The position numbers and the translations under genes are program-made. Below, in pieces: positions 32,984 through 42,641 of a stretch of DNA of 64,000 nt. The notes under the pieces are model-generated. The model worked only from the letters and a program-made list of their open reading frames with translations, was not told where the DNA came from and made no database searches. Source of the DNA: Acidobacteriota bacterium (GTDB taxonomy: Bacteria > Acidobacteriota > Vicinamibacteria > Vicinamibacterales > Fen-181); the NCBI GenBank assembly GCA_003170135.1, contig PMZR01000127.1, positions 1-64,000 on the forward strand. Reading direction: 5' to 3'. Each line of letters opens with the position of its first letter. Within the stretch, counting starts at the first letter, position 1.

Positions 32984-33046
32984 GATGGTGACCCTGCCGT
33001 GCGCCGGCCGAGCTGCCAGGGCGCACAAGCCGCCGATTATACGTCC

Positions 33047-33212
33047 CACCTTCGCTCGGGCGTCCAGGTTCCGAGTTACGGTGGCCAAGCCAACGACCCA
33101 CCTTCGCTCGGCCGCCCAGATTCGAGCTACGGTGGGCAAGCCAACGGCCAACGACTGGGACCAACGACCAACGACCCCGACCAACAACCAACGACTAACG
33201 ACCAACGACCAC
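33047..33212. repeat. Two ~50-bp direct repeats followed by ACCAACG tandem repeats
   Basis: Units 33047-33097 and 33099-33147 are about 85% identical. Each starts CCACCTTCGCTCGG and ends TACGGTGG-CAAGCCAACG, so each can fold as a hairpin. After them, 33141-33212 is a tract of ACCAACG-like 7-mers (about nine copies). Together they fill the divergent gap between the LysE-type and tricorn-like genes. Confidence 0.85.
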
Positions 33213-33278
33213 ATTGACCGGCGCGTCTCCCCGCGCCTAACATGGCGACGCCAACGAGCCGTCTTCAGGGGAAATCAG

Positions 33279-36200
33279 ATGCACATGAAAGCCTCGCGCG
33301 TCCTGCTGGTCCTGGCTATCGTATGCGGCATCGCCGCCGCGGCGTCGGCCGCGCCCATCAAGTTCGCACGCTATCCGCAAGTGGCCAACGGAAAGCTGGT
33401 CTTTTCGTACCACAACGACATCTGGATCGCCAACGCGGATGGCGGCAATCCCGTGCGGCTGACGGCCCACATCGCGCGCGACACGTTCCCCCGCCTGTCG
33501 CCCGACGGCAAGTGGGTGGCGTTCAGCAGCAACCGGATGGGCAACGAGGACGTCTTCCTGATCCCGGTGACCGGCGGCGAACCGCGGCAGCTGACCTTCA
33601 ACACGAGCAACGACACCGTGCAGAACTGGACGCCCGACGGCAAGCGGATCATCTTCACGAGCGCGCTCGGCGCGCGCCCGTTCGGCAGCCCGCTCTACAC
33701 TGTCTCGATCGACGGCGGCATCCCGGAACCACTCGACATGGACGTCGCGGTCAACGGGATGATGAAGCAGGACGGCTCGATGATCGCGTTCAACCGGATC
33801 GGCCCGAGCTACTGGCGCAAAGGCTACAAGGGCAACGCCGCCGCCAGCATCTACGTGCAGGACCTCAAGACGAAGCAGATCACGCGCCTGACCAACGACG
33901 ACCCGAAGACGTTCCGCGACCGCCGGCACGATGTGTGTCCGATGTGGGGCGCGGACGGCATGATCTACTTCGTGTCCGAACGCGACGGCATCTTCAACAT
34001 CTGGAAGATCTCGCCCAAGGGCGGCCAGCCGGTGCAGGTCACCTCCCACAGAGACGATGGCGTGCAGTTTCCCTCGATGAGCCCGGACGGAAAGACGATC
34101 GCCTACGAGAACAATTTCGAACTCTGGACGCTGGCCGTGCCCGGCGGCAGCCCGAAGCGCGTGACCGTGGACATGGAGTTCGACGAGAAGCTGAACGCGA
34201 TCGACGTCCTGACCTCGAAGGGGAAGTCGGACGGGTTCCATCCGTCGCCGGACGGCGATTACGTCGCCGTCGACTACCACGGCGAAGTGTTCATCGTCCC
34301 GAGCGACCCGGAAGTGGGCGAGAAGAAGCAGGTCACCGCGTCCGCCTGGCGCGACCGCCGCGAGCGCTACTCCCCCAACGGCAAGTACATCGCATACACG
34401 TCCGACGAATCGAAGGAAGAAGAGATCTGGATCTTCGACGTCGCCGCGGGCACGCGCCGCAAGTTGACGACGCACCCGTCGTTCAAGGAGGGGTTCGAGT
34501 GGGCGCCGGACTCGAAGCACCTGGCCTATGTCGCCGCCAACCACCTGTTCCTGGCGGACGTCGACGCGACGACTGCCCCGCTGGATCTCGCGACGGCCCC
34601 TGGCGGCTACCGCATGACGGGCTTCTCGGCCGATTCCAAGTGGATCGTGTACGGCCGGCAGGATGCGGCCCAGAACAACGACGTGTACCTGCTCGAGATT
34701 GCCACGAAGAAGGAATCCAACATCACGAAGAACCCCTTCCGGGACTCCGGGGCGACGATCACGCCCGACAACAAGAAGGTTGTCTTCCTGTCCGATCGTG
34801 ACGGCACCAACCAGATCTATGTCGTGTCGCTCGAGCGGCTGAAGGACGATCCGGACGATCCTCTCGTGAGGGAACGGCTGAAGAAGGCCGCCCCGCCGGA
34901 CCGGCGCGCCGGCGCCGGTGCCCAGGGCGCCGGTGGCGCGCAGGCAGCGCGCGAAGCGGAACCGCCCGCGCCGCTCAAGCTTGACCTCGACGGCATCGAG
35001 CATCGCGCCATCCAGTTGACGAAGGACGGCGCCGCGCCGGCGGCCGGCGGCGGGCGCGGCGGGACGGCGCCGCGTGGCCCGGGTGGGGCCGGCATTTCGA
35101 CCTACTTCCTGTCGGCCGACGGCCGCACGATCTACTTCGTCAGCAGCGACGACAAGGGCCGCGGGCTCTTCGCGATTGGCATCGACGGCAAGGACCGCAA
35201 GCGCGTGACGGACGGCACGTTCCAGGGCCTGACGCCCACGCAGGATCGCCGCAAGGTGTTCTACGTGCAGGACGGCGACCTCTATCAGATGGAGATGACC
35301 GGCCAGTACCGGAAGACGAAGGTCAACTTCACGCTGAACGTCACCGTGGACAAGCGCGCCGAGTGGACCGAGATCCTCGACGAGTGCTGGCGCGTGATGA
35401 AGTACCGCTTCTACGACGAGAAGATGCACGGCTACGACTGGGCGGCGATCAAGGCGAAGTACGAACCGCTGCTCAAGTACGTCGGGGAGAACCAGGACGT
35501 CTACGACCTCGCCAACGAGATGATCGGCGAGATCGGCGCGTCGCACACGGGCGTCAGCGGCCCGCCCAGCCAGGAAATGCCCGCGCTCTACGCGCCCCGG
35601 CAGCTCGGGTTCGAACTGGCGGCCGCCAACGGCGCGTACCGCATCAGCCACATCTACCGCGACGGCCCGGCCGACAAGGAATGGCTCGGCCTGAAGGAAG
35701 GCGACTACGTGCTGGCGATCGACGGCCACCCGGTCAAGGCCGGCGACAACTACTGGCAGATCCTGAACGGGGCCATCAACGACTATGTGCCGGTGAAGGT
35801 GGCCTCGACGCCATCCGACCCGAACGCGCGTGAAGTCCGCATCAAGACGGTCGCCTCGCTTGGCGACATCAAGTACGAGGAGTGGGTGCAGAAGAACCGC
35901 GAGTTCGTGGACAAGGAATCGGGCGGGAAGATCGCCTACGTGCACATCCGCGCGATGGACGCGCCTTCACTCGCGAAATTCGCGAACGACATCGACGAGT
36001 TCTGGAACAAGCAGGGGATCGTGGTCGATATCCGGTACAACGGCGGCGGCAACATCGACCAGGAACTGCTCGACATCCTCGAACGGAAGCCCTACGAGTA
36101 CTGGAACCAGCGCGGCGGCGATCTGCTGTGGGGCCGCCGGCCGCGCCAGGCCATCGCGGGACCGAAGGTCATGCTCATCAACTGGCGGTCGGCGTCCGAC

Positions 36201-36536
36201 AGCGAGGTGACGCCGCTGGGATTCCGCGATCTGAAGCTGGGATCGATCGTCGGCACGCCGACCAACGGGTCGGTCACCGCCACGGGCAGCTACGCCCTCA
36301 TCAACGGCGGCAGCATCCGCACGCCGGGCGGCCGCGTGGTGAGCTACGACCCGACCAGGCCGAACAACTGGGGCATCGCGCTCGAGAACTACGGCGTCGC
36401 GCCCGACGTCTGGGCCGAGAACACGCCCGACGACGAGTTGAAGGGCTTCGATCGCGAGTTGAAGGCGGCCGTGGATGAAGCGCTGCGGCTGCTGAAGGCG
36501 GGCACGTTCCAGTTCACGACGACGAACGATCGGTAG
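33279..36536 (+). CDS. Tricorn-like S41 protease, exported
   Basis: Start ATG 33279 (AGGGGAAATC upstream) gives 1085 residues with a signal peptide ending ASAAP. Residues ~25-560 are a beta-propeller built of PD40/TolB-like repeats (LSPDGKWVAFSSNRMG, WTPDGKRIIFTSA, MSPDGKTIAYENN, PDGDYVAVDYHGE). After an Ala/Gly/Pro linker there are more propeller repeats. Then come a tricorn core helix-rich part (EWTEILDECWRVMKYRFYDEKMHGYDWAAI), a PDZ domain (~RDGPADKEWLGLKEGDYVLAIDG) and the S41 catalytic domain with DIRYNGGGNIDQ and WRSASDSEVTPLGF, where the Ser after Asp is the likely nucleophile. It degrades peptides outside the cytoplasm. Confidence 0.92.
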   Translation: MHMKASRVLLVLAIVCGIAAAASAAPIKFARYPQVANGKLVFSYHNDIWIANADGGNPVRLTAHIARDTFPRLSPDGKWVAFSSNRMGNEDVFLIPVTGGEPRQLTFNTSNDTVQNWTPDGKRIIFTSALGARPFGSPLYTVSIDGGIPEPLDMDVAVNGMMKQDGSMIAFNRIGPSYWRKGYKGNAAASIYVQDLKTKQITRLTNDDPKTFRDRRHDVCPMWGADGMIYFVSERDGIFNIWKISPKGGQPVQVTSHRDDGVQFPSMSPDGKTIAYENNFELWTLAVPGGSPKRVTVDMEFDEKLNAIDVLTSKGKSDGFHPSPDGDYVAVDYHGEVFIVPSDPEVGEKKQVTASAWRDRRERYSPNGKYIAYTSDESKEEEIWIFDVAAGTRRKLTTHPSFKEGFEWAPDSKHLAYVAANHLFLADVDATTAPLDLATAPGGYRMTGFSADSKWIVYGRQDAAQNNDVYLLEIATKKESNITKNPFRDSGATITPDNKKVVFLSDRDGTNQIYVVSLERLKDDPDDPLVRERLKKAAPPDRRAGAGAQGAGGAQAAREAEPPAPLKLDLDGIEHRAIQLTKDGAAPAAGGGRGGTAPRGPGGAGISTYFLSADGRTIYFVSSDDKGRGLFAIGIDGKDRKRVTDGTFQGLTPTQDRRKVFYVQDGDLYQMEMTGQYRKTKVNFTLNVTVDKRAEWTEILDECWRVMKYRFYDEKMHGYDWAAIKAKYEPLLKYVGENQDVYDLANEMIGEIGASHTGVSGPPSQEMPALYAPRQLGFELAAANGAYRISHIYRDGPADKEWLGLKEGDYVLAIDGHPVKAGDNYWQILNGAINDYVPVKVASTPSDPNAREVRIKTVASLGDIKYEEWVQKNREFVDKESGGKIAYVHIRAMDAPSLAKFANDIDEFWNKQGIVVDIRYNGGGNIDQELLDILERKPYEYWNQRGGDLLWGRRPRQAIAGPKVMLINWRSASDSEVTPLGFRDLKLGSIVGTPTNGSVTATGSYALINGGSIRTPGGRVVSYDPTRPNNWGIALENYGVAPDVWAENTPDDELKGFDRELKAAVDEALRLLKAGTFQFTTTNDR

Positions 36537-36551
36537 GGGGAAGTCGCGGCT

Positions 36552-36655
36552 AGTGTGCACTGGGTAGTGGGTAGTGGATAGTGGATAGTCGGCGGTTGGC
36601 CTTAGTTGACAGTTCGCCGTGCGCAGGTCGTCGTCGGCAGTTGGCAGTCAACGCG
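36552..36655. repeat. GTAGTGG/GATAGTG and GTTGGCA-type degenerate repeats
   Basis: About seven units of GGTAGTGG or GGATAGTG followed by TTGACAGTT/GTTGGCAGT units. The same two units occur together at 16650-16735. It separates the tricorn-like and VWFA genes. Confidence 0.82.
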
Positions 36656-36707
36656 CTTTCAGGCGAGAGGGCGCACCGTGTGCGCTTGTCCTGCCCGGAG
36701 CCGGTCC

Positions 36708-39700
36708 ATGCCGCGATCCCTCGCCGTTCTTGCCTGTACGCTTGCGCTCGCCGCTCTCGTTCACGCGCAACAGCGTGGACAGCCACCGCAGCCGACGTTC
36801 CAGGCCCGCGTGGATGTCGTCGCGGTGGACGTCCACGCAATCGACTCGTCGGGCCGTCCCGTGCCGGACCTGCGACCCGACGAGTTCACCGTCAAGGTTG
36901 ACGGCAAGCCGCGCCCGATTCAGACCGCGGATTACATCGCCTACGGCCTGACGACCACGACCACTCCCGCGCCGGCGGTAGCCGAGCGGCCGCAGCCGCT
37001 GTTCACATCGAATCGCGTGGTCGCCGGCACCCGGCCGGGACGATGGATGCTCCTCGTCGTGGACGAGGAGAACATCCGCTCCGGCTACGCGCGCCAGGCA
37101 GCGCAGGCGGCGCAACGATTCCTCGACCAGGCGCAACCGGGCGACCGCGTCGGGCTGGTGGTGATTCCAACCAGCGGCGTGGCCATCGACCCGACCACCG
37201 ATCGCGCGCCCGTGCGCGAGGCGCTTCAGCACGTCGCCGGGCACATGGTGCCTGTCGAAACCACGCTGAATGCCATCTACCATTTGGCGTTGTCCGAAGC
37301 GTTCACGTTCCGCCACGATCCTCCCCGATGGGCGCCGATCATCGACCGGGAGTGCACCAGGCCGGGTGTATCGAAAATCCCGGTCGGCCTTTTCGGTCAA
37401 GGGTTGTCCGAAGCGGACATCCTCGCAAAGTATCCCCAGTTGACGTCGTACGACGTCCAGCAGTATCTGCAGTGCAAGGCCGAGGTGGAACACAACGCGC
37501 AGACCATGATGCAGGACGTGCGACAGCGGACGTTGAACTCGACACGCGCGCTGCTCGGCCTGCTCGAAGGCATCGCCCGGGTGCCCGGCCCGAAGACCGT
37601 GGTGTTCATTTCGGAGGAACTCCCTGTCTCGAGCTACCTGGGCGAACGAGCGGACTTCAATGCCGAGGTCAACCCGATCAAAGCTGCCGCCGCACGCGCG
37701 CAGGCGACGTTCTACGTCCTGCACCTCGATCGGCCGCCGTTCGACGTCGCGGACAAGCTGGGGCCAACCAACTCCGCTGCGGACAGCGACATGCGGTCCT
37801 TCGGACTCGAGACCGTGACGAGCCTCACTGGCGGGAAGCGCCTGATGGTCTCGGGCCGCGTCGAAGCGGCGATGGATCGCATCGCGCTCGAACTGTCCGG
37901 CTACTACCTGCTTGGCGTTCGCACCGAGCCGGGCGATCGCGACGGGAAACCGCACGAGATCAAGATCGCGGTCAGCCGCAAAGGTGTCGAGATGCGCGCT
38001 CGCCCGATGTTCGTCATCGACGAATTGACGCGGAATGCCGCCGAGACCGCCAGCGAACTGGTGAATCGGCTCCTGCGCACGTCAGTCCCGGCGTCCGACC
38101 TGCCGCTGGCGGTCGCGACCTATGCGCTGCCGAACCCTGACGCGGGCGGCGCCTCGGTGCGCCTGCTGATCAGCGCCGAGATCGACCGGGGCATCACGCA
38201 GGCCGCGCCGATCACGGTCGGCTACTCGATCCTCGACCAGCGCGGCAACAATGTCGGCGCATCGGTCGAGCAATCGACGCTCGAACCGGGACGGGACGAT
38301 CCCGACGGCGGCCTGCGCTACCTCGCCGCCGCGGTTGTGCCGCCGGGCAGTTACACGGTGCGCGTCGCGGCAGCCGACCCGGGTCTGCGTGCCGGGAGCG
38401 TCCAACACCGAGTCGAGGCAAAGCTCACCGATGCCGTATCGCTGCGGCTTGGCGATCTGGTGGTCTTCGATCGGTACCTCGACCAGTCCGGCAAACCGCG
38501 ACCCAGCGTGTCGGCAACCGTGTCGGGTTCGCTCAGTTGCTATCTTGAAGTACTCGGAGGGGCCGCGGGGCTTCCATCAGGCTTCAACGTCCGAATCGAA
38601 ATCGCTGATGCGCTGGACGCACGTCCAGGGATCTCCGCCGCGATGTTGGCGCAACCTTCTGCAGGAACCACGGGCCGCGCGCAGTTGAGCGGATCGCTTC
38701 CGCTGGGCGATCTGCCGCCCGGGGACTACCTGGCGAAGGCGATTGTCTCGAAGGCCGGCACGGACGTCGCGCTGGTCACGAGACCCGTGCGCGTCGTGGC
38801 GGGTGCTCCAGCGCAGGAATCGAAGCCGATTCCCGCGAAGGCTGACGAACCCGGGCTGAAGCCGGATCCCGCGAACGAGCCGAGGCCGACTCCCGCCAAG
38901 GCCGATGTCTTGGGGGCGCCAATCCAGGCCGGCGGCGCCTATACGAAGGCCGCCACGACCGTCGGGGAGATCATCGAGCGGGCGGGACGCTACGTAGCCG
39001 AGTACGGCCAGCAGATGTCGCTCATCATCGGCGTCGAGCGCTATGCGCAGTGGATGCAGAACGAAGATGCGCCGCGGCCGGTGAGCCGGCAAATCGTGTC
39101 CGAGTTCGCCCTCGTCCGCACGAAGGACGATTGGGACGGCTTCCGTGACGTGTACGAGGTGGACGGCAAACCCGTCGCCGATCGTCAGGATCGGCTGCTG
39201 AAGCTGTTTACCGAAACGCCTGCGGTGGCCGCGCAACAGGGCCGGCAGATCGCGAATGAGAGCGCGCGTTACAACATGGGGTCGATTCAACGCAACTTCA
39301 ACGTGCCGACGACGGCGCTGTTCTTCGTGAAGGCCGACAACCAGGCGCGTTTCACGTTCCGGAAGGACGGCGAAGACAGCATCGACGGCGTGGCCGTGTG
39401 GAAAGTCCGCTACGAAGAGACGCGCAAGCCGACGATCATCCGGACCGCATCGGGCAAGGACATGCCGGTGCACGGCACGCTCTGGATCGATCCGGTCCAG
39501 GGCCGCGTGCTCAAGACCCACATGGAGATTACGTCCGAAGCGATGTTGACGGCCGATCACGGCGCCATGTCGAACAACCCCGGTGGGTATCTCGGTAACG
39601 CGCCGGCCGCTCAAACCAGATGGGGGGACAATCGCCGCGTGAACACGTCGGCGAGCATTACGGTCACCTACAGGCAGGAGCCCAGGTGGGGGTTGCTCGT

Positions 39701-39842
39701 GCCGGCGGAGATGCTCGAGACCTACGAAGGCCCCACGCGCTCCGCCTTCACCGGCAATGAGTCGGTCAGCAAGATCAACTGCCGCGCGACCTACTCGGAT
39801 TTCAAGCGGTTCGAGACCGGCGGGCGCGTGGTCCCGAAGTGA
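36708..39842 (+). CDS. VWFA-related acidobacterial domain protein, exported
   Basis: Start ATG 36708 gives 1044 residues with a signal peptide ending VHAQQ. Residues ~25-70 show the marker segment FQARVDVVAVDVHAIDSSGR then VPDLRPDEFTVKVDGKPR, as in the VWFA-related acidobacterial family (TIGR03436). A VWA-type fold follows (WMLLVVDEENIR, QPGDRVGLVVIP, KTVVFISEELP, SLTGGKRLMVSGRVEAAMDRI, SGYYLLGV). The MIDAS motif is altered: the usual DxSxS is read as DEENI, so metal binding is doubtful. The C-terminal half has no match I recognise. Likely a surface protein; a good lineage marker. Confidence 0.88.
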   Translation: MPRSLAVLACTLALAALVHAQQRGQPPQPTFQARVDVVAVDVHAIDSSGRPVPDLRPDEFTVKVDGKPRPIQTADYIAYGLTTTTTPAPAVAERPQPLFTSNRVVAGTRPGRWMLLVVDEENIRSGYARQAAQAAQRFLDQAQPGDRVGLVVIPTSGVAIDPTTDRAPVREALQHVAGHMVPVETTLNAIYHLALSEAFTFRHDPPRWAPIIDRECTRPGVSKIPVGLFGQGLSEADILAKYPQLTSYDVQQYLQCKAEVEHNAQTMMQDVRQRTLNSTRALLGLLEGIARVPGPKTVVFISEELPVSSYLGERADFNAEVNPIKAAAARAQATFYVLHLDRPPFDVADKLGPTNSAADSDMRSFGLETVTSLTGGKRLMVSGRVEAAMDRIALELSGYYLLGVRTEPGDRDGKPHEIKIAVSRKGVEMRARPMFVIDELTRNAAETASELVNRLLRTSVPASDLPLAVATYALPNPDAGGASVRLLISAEIDRGITQAAPITVGYSILDQRGNNVGASVEQSTLEPGRDDPDGGLRYLAAAVVPPGSYTVRVAAADPGLRAGSVQHRVEAKLTDAVSLRLGDLVVFDRYLDQSGKPRPSVSATVSGSLSCYLEVLGGAAGLPSGFNVRIEIADALDARPGISAAMLAQPSAGTTGRAQLSGSLPLGDLPPGDYLAKAIVSKAGTDVALVTRPVRVVAGAPAQESKPIPAKADEPGLKPDPANEPRPTPAKADVLGAPIQAGGAYTKAATTVGEIIERAGRYVAEYGQQMSLIIGVERYAQWMQNEDAPRPVSRQIVSEFALVRTKDDWDGFRDVYEVDGKPVADRQDRLLKLFTETPAVAAQQGRQIANESARYNMGSIQRNFNVPTTALFFVKADNQARFTFRKDGEDSIDGVAVWKVRYEETRKPTIIRTASGKDMPVHGTLWIDPVQGRVLKTHMEITSEAMLTADHGAMSNNPGGYLGNAPAAQTRWGDNRRVNTSASITVTYRQEPRWGLLVPAEMLETYEGPTRSAFTGNESVSKINCRATYSDFKRFETGGRVVPK

Positions 39843-39873
39843 CGCACGACCGGGTAACGGACGACTGACGGGC

Positions 39874-39928
39874 GCACTCCGGACTCCGGACTCCGGACTC
39901 CGGACTTCCGGACTTCGGACCTCGGACC
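39874..39928. repeat. GGACTCC tandem repeats
   Basis: About six copies of ACTCCGG followed by three of GGACTTCC/GGACTTC/GGACCTC. Same unit as at 3236-3275 and 16736-16766. It lies between two convergent genes. Confidence 0.88.
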
Positions 39929-39931
39929 CAC

Positions 39932-41599
39932 CTATCGTTTAACGTCCGCGACTCGTCTCGCCTTGAACTCGCTGCCCACTGCCCATTCGGGGTACTTGCT
40001 CGCCTGCGCCACGTCGAAGCCCACCATCCAGAGCATCTGCAGATCCTGGATCGCGCCGTGCAGATCCCAGTCGGGCATGATCACGTCGGCCGGCTTGTGG
40101 TAGTTGTGCTCGGTGTAGTAATCGGCGGCGTTGCGCCCGTAGTCGCCGGCCTTTCCCACGAAGTCGTTTCTCACCCAATCGACATAGAGGCCCGGCACGC
40201 CCCGGTTGGCGAACTCGAAATGGTCCGATCGGTAGTAGTAGCCTTTCTGCGGTTCGAGATCGCCGTGCACGACGCGGTCCTGGCGCGCCGCCACCTGGCG
40301 AGCCACCTCATCCAGGGTGGATTTGCCGAAGCCGATGATTGTCACATCCTTCGTCGCGCCGTGGACGTTCAGAATGTCGATGTTGATGTCGGCGAGCGTC
40401 TTCGCCATCGGCACAACAGGGTGCTCGACGTAGTATGCCGACCCGAGCAACCCCTGCTCCTCGCCCGTCACCGCGAGGAACAGCAGCGTGCGTTTCGGCC
40501 TCACGGGCATGCGACTGAACGCCCGCGCGATTTCGATGACGCCGGCCACGCCCGATGCGTTGTCGGCGGCGCCATGGTAGATGCCGGCCGGTCCAGTGCC
40601 GAAATGGTCCCAGTGGGCGCTGTAGGCCACGCATTCAGCCTTCAGCTTCGCGTCGCTGCCGTCGATCCGGCCAATCACGTTCCGGGAATCGACGCGCCGC
40701 ATCCGGTTCCCGAAGTGAATCGACGCGGTCACGTCGAGCGGCACGGGGCGGAACTCGCGCGTCGCCGCGCGCTTCTTCAGCACGTCGAAGTTCTGGCCCG
40801 CCATGACGAACAACTTTCGCACCTGGTCGATCGTGAGCCAGCCTTCGACTGCCGCCTTGTCCACATTCCCATTGGGCGCCACGAGATCGAACCGCTCGCC
40901 GCCGAATCCCTGCACGACCGACCACGCGTAGCCGGCCGGGACGCTCTCGTGGACGATGAGAATGCCGGCCGCGCCCTTGGCGGCGCCGATGTCGTACTTG
41001 TAGGTCCAGCGCCCGTAGTAGGTCATCGCGTCGCCGCCGAAGACGGCCGGATCGAGCTTTCGCGCGTCGTGCGGATCGGGGACGGGTGGATCGTTGATCA
41101 ACATCACGACCGTCTTGCCCCGGACGTCCACACCCTTGTAGTCGTCCCACGCGAACTCGGGCGCCTGCACGCCGTAGCCGACGAACACGAGCGGCGAATT
41201 CTGCAGCCCCGCATCCGGCGCCTCGCGGCGCGTCCACGCGACGAAGTCCTGCAGGTACTTCAGCGAGCCGGTCATCCCGGCCTTCCTGAACGTCAGCTGC
41301 ATCGCCTTGTCGGCGGTCATCCCGACGAGCGGCACCTTCTGGAAGTAGGTGCCGTCGGGGTTGCCGGGCTTCAACCCGACCCTCCTGAACTGGTCCGCGA
41401 TGTAGGCGACCGACAGGTCCTCGCCCCTGGTGCCGGGCAGCCGCCCACCGTATTCATCCGACGACAGCACCTTGATGTGCTGCTGCAGCAGCGTCGCGGC
41501 GATGGCGGGAAACGGAACCTGGCGCCCCTGCCGGCGCGCGAGGCCGGGCACTGTCGCCAGGAGCACCATCGCAAGCGCCGCGCATGCCAGGCGTCTCAT
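39932..41599 (-). CDS. M28-family aminopeptidase with PA domain, exported (paralogue 1)
   Basis: Encodes 555 residues with signal peptide. An N-terminal segment HIKVLSSDEYGGRLPGTRGEDL, then a PA domain (GYGVQAPEFAWDDYKGVDVRGK) and the M28 zinc site: YSAHWDHFG (first His and Asp), GAADNASGVAGVIEIARAF (bridging Asp), VTGEEQGLLGS (catalytic Glu-Glu), NIDILN and YYRSDHFEFANRGVP. All ligands are present. It releases N-terminal amino acids in the periplasm or outside. It follows the glutaredoxin gene with a 4-nt overlap, an uncommon pairing. Its relative at 46649-48418 is similar along its whole length. Confidence 0.93.
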   Translation of the reverse strand: MRRLACAALAMVLLATVPGLARRQGRQVPFPAIAATLLQQHIKVLSSDEYGGRLPGTRGEDLSVAYIADQFRRVGLKPGNPDGTYFQKVPLVGMTADKAMQLTFRKAGMTGSLKYLQDFVAWTRREAPDAGLQNSPLVFVGYGVQAPEFAWDDYKGVDVRGKTVVMLINDPPVPDPHDARKLDPAVFGGDAMTYYGRWTYKYDIGAAKGAAGILIVHESVPAGYAWSVVQGFGGERFDLVAPNGNVDKAAVEGWLTIDQVRKLFVMAGQNFDVLKKRAATREFRPVPLDVTASIHFGNRMRRVDSRNVIGRIDGSDAKLKAECVAYSAHWDHFGTGPAGIYHGAADNASGVAGVIEIARAFSRMPVRPKRTLLFLAVTGEEQGLLGSAYYVEHPVVPMAKTLADINIDILNVHGATKDVTIIGFGKSTLDEVARQVAARQDRVVHGDLEPQKGYYYRSDHFEFANRGVPGLYVDWVRNDFVGKAGDYGRNAADYYTEHNYHKPADVIMPDWDLHGAIQDLQMLWMVGFDVAQASKYPEWAVGSEFKARRVADVKR

Positions 41600-42150
41600 T
41601 CCTTCAGCTCCTGCGCAGCCGCGTGGTCGGCCGATTCTGTGTGGCGCGCCAGCCAGCTCTCGCGATCCGCTTCGATCGGATGGTCCAACGGCCCGCCGAG
41701 CGAGGTCACACCGACCGCGCTATAGACGGGACACCAGCCGACAACCCCCGTCAGCATCTCCCAGCCACCGAGGACCGCCAGCGGGATCCGCAGCAGCTTC
41801 GGCGCCTTGAAGGCGAGCAGCGCGAGGCCGGCGCCGGCGCCGATCCTGATGCCGCGCTCCAGGTCGCCGACGTTCTGCCGGCGCATGCGCTCGCTGGCGT
41901 CCTGCCGGTCGATGATGCCGTTGCGCACGAGCGCCTCGGCGAGCGCGCGATTCCCGGGCTCGACCAGCACCTCGTCGTGCACGCGCACCACGGGCGTGCG
42001 ACGCTTCCCGTGATTGAGCGCCTTCACTTCATCGAGCGCGGCGGCGTCCGCATCGACGTCGCGGTAGACGCACGCGACCCCGATCCGCCGGAGATACCTG
42101 AGCGAGCGCTGCGTGTCCTCGCACCATTCGGCTCCATAAACGGTCAGCAC
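41596..42150 (-). CDS. Glutaredoxin-like domain fused to DUF2892 membrane domain
   Basis: GTG start at 42150 with AAGGAGGATC just upstream; 184 residues. Residues 1-80 are a thioredoxin-fold glutaredoxin-type domain (LTVYGAEWCEDTQRSLRYL, KRRTPVVRV) with one Cys (W-C-E-D), so a monothiol or degenerate site. Residues ~90-155 match DUF2892/YgaP-TM (GIRIGAGAGLALLAF, LAVLGGWEMLTGVVGWCPVY) with its GWCPVY motif. YgaP-type proteins join a sulfurtransferase domain to this membrane part; here a glutaredoxin takes that place. It may carry thiol or persulfide chemistry at the membrane. Co-transcribed with an M28 peptidase. Confidence 0.85.
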   Translation of the reverse strand: MLTVYGAEWCEDTQRSLRYLRRIGVACVYRDVDADAAALDEVKALNHGKRRTPVVRVHDEVLVEPGNRALAEALVRNGIIDRQDASERMRRQNVGDLERGIRIGAGAGLALLAFKAPKLLRIPLAVLGGWEMLTGVVGWCPVYSAVGVTSLGGPLDHPIEADRESWLARHTESADHAAAQELKE

Positions 42151-42244
42151 GCGATCCTCCTTGACCCACCCACCTTCGCCCCGCGGCCATTGTCTTGGCG
42201 TTGGCAGCCACTCCGTTCAACCTGCATCGTAACCCGTCCTCTCC

Positions 42245-42484
42245 CTACCGCACCCACAACCGCGTTGGTATCGACAGCAACGGGTAGCGCAGGCGCAGCC
42301 GGATGACGTGACCCACGTAGTCCGGCTTCGGGATTTCCCCGCGCAGAAGGCGTGCGCGCAGTTGCCGAATCTCGTAGCGATACAGGTGGCTGAGATAATC
42401 ACGAATGAGATCCGGCGAGGTCGAGGGCCCCGGCCGGATGCCGTGGATGGCCAGCTGCTCGAGGACTTCGGGGTGATAGTCCAC
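42245..42484 (-). CDS. Small conserved protein of unknown function
   Basis: I take the GTG at 42484, giving 79 residues (MDYHPEVLEQLAIHGIRPGP...). Upstream of it the open frame overlaps the ECF promoter region and has low-complexity coding. The sequence is charged and helical, with patterns LIRDYLSHLYRYEIRQLRARL and YVGHVIRLRLRYPLLSIP. I recognise this layout as a short conserved protein of soil bacteria, without a known role. Divergent from the sigma factor gene by 157 bp. Confidence 0.65.
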   Translation of the reverse strand: MDYHPEVLEQLAIHGIRPGPSTSPDLIRDYLSHLYRYEIRQLRARLLRGEIPKPDYVGHVIRLRLRYPLLSIPTRLWVR

Positions 42485-42558
42485 GATCGACTTATAGCGT
42501 GTCGCACGCCGCGCGGGAAGCCCGAATACTGTCCAGGTTGTGCATTCGACACCAACAG

Positions 42559-42585
42559 TGTCACATTCCTGCGCCGGCCGTCGTT
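42559..42585 (+). promoter_or_regulatory. Candidate ECF sigma promoter upstream of the sigma factor gene
   Basis: TGTCACA (42559-42565) and CGTT (42582-42585) are 16 nt apart, the layout of ECF promoters (for example TGTCACA-N16-CGTC reported for ECF41). It is about 57 bp before the sigma factor ATG at 42642 and could be an autoregulated promoter. The call rests on motif similarity only. Confidence 0.5.
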
Positions 42586-42641
42586 TAGGATGTGTGACGG
42601 CAGCGGAGCAAGCGGGTGACCGACGCTGGGAGGCGGAATCG

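Noticed and set aside
33237-35945. A 902-codon open frame on the minus strand across the tricorn-like gene
   Set aside because: No signal peptide, motif or ribosome site; composition is that of a shadow frame.
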